A stretch of DNA of 64,000 bases. Source: Streptomyces phaeofaciens (GTDB taxonomy: Bacteria > Actinomycetota > Actinomycetes > Streptomycetales > Streptomycetaceae). Under the pieces are notes generated by a model. It did no database searches, had not been told where the DNA came from, and saw only the letters and a program-made list of their open reading frames with translations. The position numbers and the translations under genes are program-made. Below are positions 61,539 to 64,000 of the stretch, piece after piece (position 1 is the first letter of the stretch; the number at the start of each line of letters is the position of its first letter). The stretch is taken from contig NZ_BMSA01000004.1 in the NCBI RefSeq assembly GCF_014648915.1, positions 248,001 through 312,000 on the forward strand. The letters are read 5' to 3'.

Positions 61539-62171
61539 ATGACCAGGCAGGCGACGACGCGCAGAACGCGGGCGAACGGTGTGGAATCGCGGCAGCGCAT
61601 CCTCGACGCCGCCGTCGAGATCGCCGGCGAACGGGGGTACGAGGGCACGTCCATCGCCGCGGTCAGCGCCAAGTGCGGGCTGCCCGCCAGCTCGATCTAC
61701 TGGCACTTCAAGGACAAGGACGACCTGATCGCCGCGGTCATCGAGCGCAGCTTCGAGACCTGGCTCACGGCCGTCGAACTCCCAGCCCAGGAGACCGGCA
61801 CCCCCCTGGAACGCGTCCTGACCATGGCGGCGAACGTCGCCAGATCCCTCGTCGACGCCCCCGACTTCCTGCGCCTCGGCCTGATGCTCGCCCTGGAACG
61901 CCGCCCCACCGAACCCCCCGCCCGGGCCGCCTTCCTCCAGGTCCGCGGCATCGCCCGCCGCAAGGTCACCGAGGTGATCCGCGCGCTCCTTCCCGGCCTG
62001 CACGAGGACGCCGTGGACACCCTGGCCACGTACGCCGTGGCCGGCGCCGACGGGCTGTTCGTGCAGCGGGAGATCAGCGGCGACACCGTCGACCTGGTGG
62101 CGATGTTCGAGCTGCACGCCCGGCTGGTCCACGAGGCGGCGGTGCGCATGGCGTCGGGGAGCGAGAGATGA
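61539..62171 (+). CDS. TetR-family transcriptional regulator
   Basis: A 210-aa repressor: N-terminal HTH in RILDAAVEIAGERGYEGTSIAAVSAKCGLPASSIYWHFKDKDDL (about 19-62) and a helical ligand domain with a C-terminal TetR_C_6-like region. ATG 61539 has GGGAAGGAC about 6 bases upstream. It is divergent from the catabolic operon, shares a symmetric site with it and is coupled to the hydratase by ATGA, so it most likely controls both arms in response to the aromatic substrate or a ring-cleavage product. Confidence 0.92.
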   Translation: MTRQATTRRTRANGVESRQRILDAAVEIAGERGYEGTSIAAVSAKCGLPASSIYWHFKDKDDLIAAVIERSFETWLTAVELPAQETGTPLERVLTMAANVARSLVDAPDFLRLGLMLALERRPTEPPARAAFLQVRGIARRKVTEVIRALLPGLHEDAVDTLATYAVAGADGLFVQREISGDTVDLVAMFELHARLVHEAAVRMASGSER

Positions 62172-62956
62172 GCCTGACCGTCGAGCAGCGCGCGGAGGCG
62201 GCGTGGCTGCTGCGCATGGCCGAGCACCACGTCACCCCGATCGACCCGCTGTCGGCCCTGCTGCCGGGCCTGGACCCGGCCGACGCCTACGCCGTCCAGC
62301 GGGACAACATCGCCCGCCGCCTGGCCGGCGGCGCGACCGTCGTCGGCCACAAGGTCGGCCTCACCGCGGCCGCGATGCGGCGCCTGCTCGGTGTGGACGA
62401 GCCCGACCACGGCCATCTGCTGGACGACATGGTCCATCGCGACGGCGCCCTCGTCCGCGCCGCCCGCTACTGCGCCCCGCGCGTCGAACCGGAGATCTGC
62501 TTCCGTCTCGCCCGCCCGCTGCGCGGCCCCCACGTCACCATGGCGGACGTCCTCGACGCCACCGACGCGGTCGCACCGGCACTGGAGATCGTCGACAGTC
62601 GGATCCGTGACTGGCGGATCACCCTGGCCGACACCATCGCCGACAACGCGAGCTCGGCCGGACTGGTCCGCGGCCCTTGGACGCCTCTCAATCTCGCCCC
62701 CGACCTGGACACCGTCACCGCCGACCTGTTCGTCGACGGTGCGCAGGTCACGTCGGGCAGCGGGCGGGACGTCCTCGGCCACCCGGCCGCCGCGGTCGCC
62801 TGGCTGGCCGACACCCTCGCCCACCTCGGTACGGCCCTGCGGCCGGGCCAGGTGGTGCTGCCCGGCGCCATGACCACCGCCCCGCCCGTCCGCGCCGGCC
62901 AGAAGGTCGAGGCACGCTTCACCGGCCTCGGATCCGTGTCGGTGATCTTCGTCTGA
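62168..62956 (+). CDS. 2-hydroxypenta-2,4-dienoate (2-keto-4-pentenoate) hydratase
   Basis: A 262-aa MhpD/BphH-type hydratase of the fumarylacetoacetase fold, hydrating the dienoate released by the C-C hydrolase to a 4-hydroxy-2-oxo acid. Family motifs are GHKVGLTAAAMRRLLGVDEPDHGHLLDDMV (about 60-89), PEICFRLARPL with metal-binding acidic residues, APALEIVDSRI, and VLPGAMTTAPPV. It overlaps the TetR gene by 4 bases. The aldolase and acylating dehydrogenase that usually complete the route are not in the window and may follow. Confidence 0.93.
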   Translation: MSLTVEQRAEAAWLLRMAEHHVTPIDPLSALLPGLDPADAYAVQRDNIARRLAGGATVVGHKVGLTAAAMRRLLGVDEPDHGHLLDDMVHRDGALVRAARYCAPRVEPEICFRLARPLRGPHVTMADVLDATDAVAPALEIVDSRIRDWRITLADTIADNASSAGLVRGPWTPLNLAPDLDTVTADLFVDGAQVTSGSGRDVLGHPAAAVAWLADTLAHLGTALRPGQVVLPGAMTTAPPVRAGQKVEARFTGLGSVSVIFV

Positions 62957-62980
62957 CCCGTCCCCGCACGCCCGCCCGCA

Positions 62981-63014
62981 CGCCCGGGAAGAACGTACGC
63001 CCGGGAAGAACGTA
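62981..63014. repeat. Exact 17-bp tandem duplication
   Basis: CGCCCGGGAAGAACGTA occurs at 62981-62997 and 62998-63014 in the 119-bp gap before the amidohydrolase gene. It is a recent-looking slippage duplication, since the copies are identical. Confidence 0.85.
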
Positions 63015-63075
63015 CGTAGACGCGTCCCGTTCCCGACTTCCCTCAACAACCCCGACACGACACAGAGGCCGTCGC

Positions 63076-64000
63076 ATGACCACCGCACCCCGCCGTATCG
63101 ACGTCCACCAGCACCTCGTCCCGCCGCTCTACCGCGACGCCCTCACCCGGAAGGGGATCACCGAGGCGGGCGGCCGCAGCCTGCCCGACTGGAGCCCCGA
63201 GGCGGCCCTGGAGTCGATGGACCTGCTGGGCACCGAGACGGCGATCCTCTCCGTCTCCACCCCCGGCACCACCTTCCTCACGAACCCGGCCGAGGCGGCC
63301 GGCCTGGCCCGGCGCCTCAACGACTTCTCGGCCGCCGTCGCCGCCGAACACCCCACCCGCTTCGGCTGGTTCGCCACACTGCCCATGCCCGACGTCCACG
63401 CGTCGGCCGACGAGGCCGAGCGGTGCCTGACCTCGCTCGGCGCCGACGGAGTCACCCTGCTCGCCAACCACCGTGGCGCCTATCTCGGCGCCGAGGGCGA
63501 GGACGCCCTGTGGCGGGTCCTCGACGACCACGGCGCCGTCGTCCTCGTACATCCGGCAGAGCTGCCCGCACCGCCCGTCGACGGCATCCCGCCGTTCGCC
63601 GCCGACTTCCTGCTCGACACCACCCGCGCCGCCTACCTCCTGGTCCGCAACGGCATCCCGGGCCGGTACCCGAACATACGGTTCGTCCTCAGCCACGGCG
63701 GCGGCTTCGTGCCGTACGCCTCCCACCGCATGGCCGTCGCGATCGCCGGCGACATCGGCCGCAGCCCCCGCGACATCCTGGACGACTTCCGCGGCTTCCA
63801 CTTCGACACCGCGCTCTCCTCCAGCCCGGCCGCCCTGCCCACCCTGCTCGCCTTCGCCCGGCCTGGACGCGTGCTGTTCGGCAGCGACTGGCCCTTCGCG
63901 CCGAGCGCCGCGGGACAGTACTTCGCCAACGGACTGGACAGCGGCGTCGCCCCCGGCACCCTCGCGGCCGTCAACCGCACCAACGCGGAGGCCCTCTTCC
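63076..64000 (+). CDS. Amidohydrolase, ACMSD-like (partial, runs off the window)
   Basis: The first 308 codons of a metal-dependent TIM-barrel enzyme of the amidohydrolase-2 family, whose characterised members include 2-amino-3-carboxymuconate semialdehyde decarboxylase and related non-oxidative decarboxylases. Metal ligands are visible in IDVHQHLVPP (H11, H13), VLVHPAE (His near 159), LSHGGGF and the Asp of LFGSDWPFAPS. It follows the hydratase in the same direction and may decarboxylate an aromatic acid or a ring-cleavage intermediate. The C-terminus is missing. Confidence 0.88.
   Translation, partial: MTTAPRRIDVHQHLVPPLYRDALTRKGITEAGGRSLPDWSPEAALESMDLLGTETAILSVSTPGTTFLTNPAEAAGLARRLNDFSAAVAAEHPTRFGWFATLPMPDVHASADEAERCLTSLGADGVTLLANHRGAYLGAEGEDALWRVLDDHGAVVLVHPAELPAPPVDGIPPFAADFLLDTTRAAYLLVRNGIPGRYPNIRFVLSHGGGFVPYASHRMAVAIAGDIGRSPRDILDDFRGFHFDTALSSSPAALPTLLAFARPGRVLFGSDWPFAPSAAGQYFANGLDSGVAPGTLAAVNRTNAEALF

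Overview
The window is high-GC actinobacterial DNA, almost certainly from a Streptomyces. Third codon positions are overwhelmingly G or C, GTG and TTG starts are common, genes are joined by ATGA/GTGA overlaps, and the gene set is typical of the genus (PucR regulator, SpoIIE-type phosphatase, DUF6479 and DUF2795 proteins, streptogrisin-like protease, PASTA kinase, many secreted glycosidases). I see no rRNA, tRNA, CRISPR array, phage or intact insertion sequence. The region reads as accessory metabolism, with several self-contained catabolic or biosynthetic modules side by side.

Layout. 1-1646: tail of a secreted protein and two unrecognised proteins, with a 23-bp tandem repeat. 1758-4661: a complete P450 module ([3Fe-4S] ferredoxin, ferredoxin reductase, cytochrome P450). 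4675-6594: secreted GH5-type glycosidase with a threefold Cys-pair C-terminal domain. 6743-9582: acyl-CoA ligase and a divergent PucR-type regulator flanking a perfect palindrome. 9734-10696: heme A synthase. 10648-15469: a lasso peptide operon on the minus strand. It contains a 40-aa precursor not called as a long ORF, a cyclase, an RRE protein, a leader peptidase, a phytanoyl-CoA-dioxygenase-type hydroxylase and a DMATS-type indole prenyltransferase. Predicted core: WYGWASADGEGDAII, with a Trp1-Asp8 ring. 15878-17863: SABATH carboxyl methyltransferase, an acetyltransferase remnant and a small secreted peptide.

17903-28730: a glycan-use locus that looks built for high-mannose or N-glycans (GH38 alpha-mannosidase, GH85 endo-beta-N-acetylglucosaminidase, a GH-A hydrolase, a sugar ABC importer and a LacI regulator with operator-like repeats). 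28959-31799: secreted serine protease and secreted tripeptidyl-aminopeptidase-like hydrolase. 31994-33634: an ECF sigma factor fused to a zinc-binding motif, membrane segments and an extracellular CAP domain. 34407-40887: a peptide/opine-type ABC importer, including a permease-ATPase fusion, coupled to a DapA-superfamily lyase. 40948-43916: PASTA-type Ser/Thr kinase and a two-domain VOC protein. 44301-48579: secreted GH95 and GH97 glycosidases. 48628-52348: small stress and unknown proteins, including SRPBCC and hemerythrin proteins with SigB-like promoters between them. 52612-54510: a tightly coupled methyltransferase / CDGSH / heme-oxygenase-like diiron protein operon. 54559-57775: DUF6479, SpoIIE phosphatase and DUF2795 protein. 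57895-64000: a divergent meta-cleavage aromatic degradation cluster (flavin monooxygenase, extradiol dioxygenase, C-C hydrolase; TetR, hydratase, amidohydrolase).

The strongest candidate for an undescribed system is the lasso peptide operon. Its class genes and precursor follow the textbook rules, but it also encodes an indole prenyltransferase and an Fe(II)/2-oxoglutarate oxygenase by overlapping genes, and the core carries two Trp and one Tyr as plausible prenylation sites.
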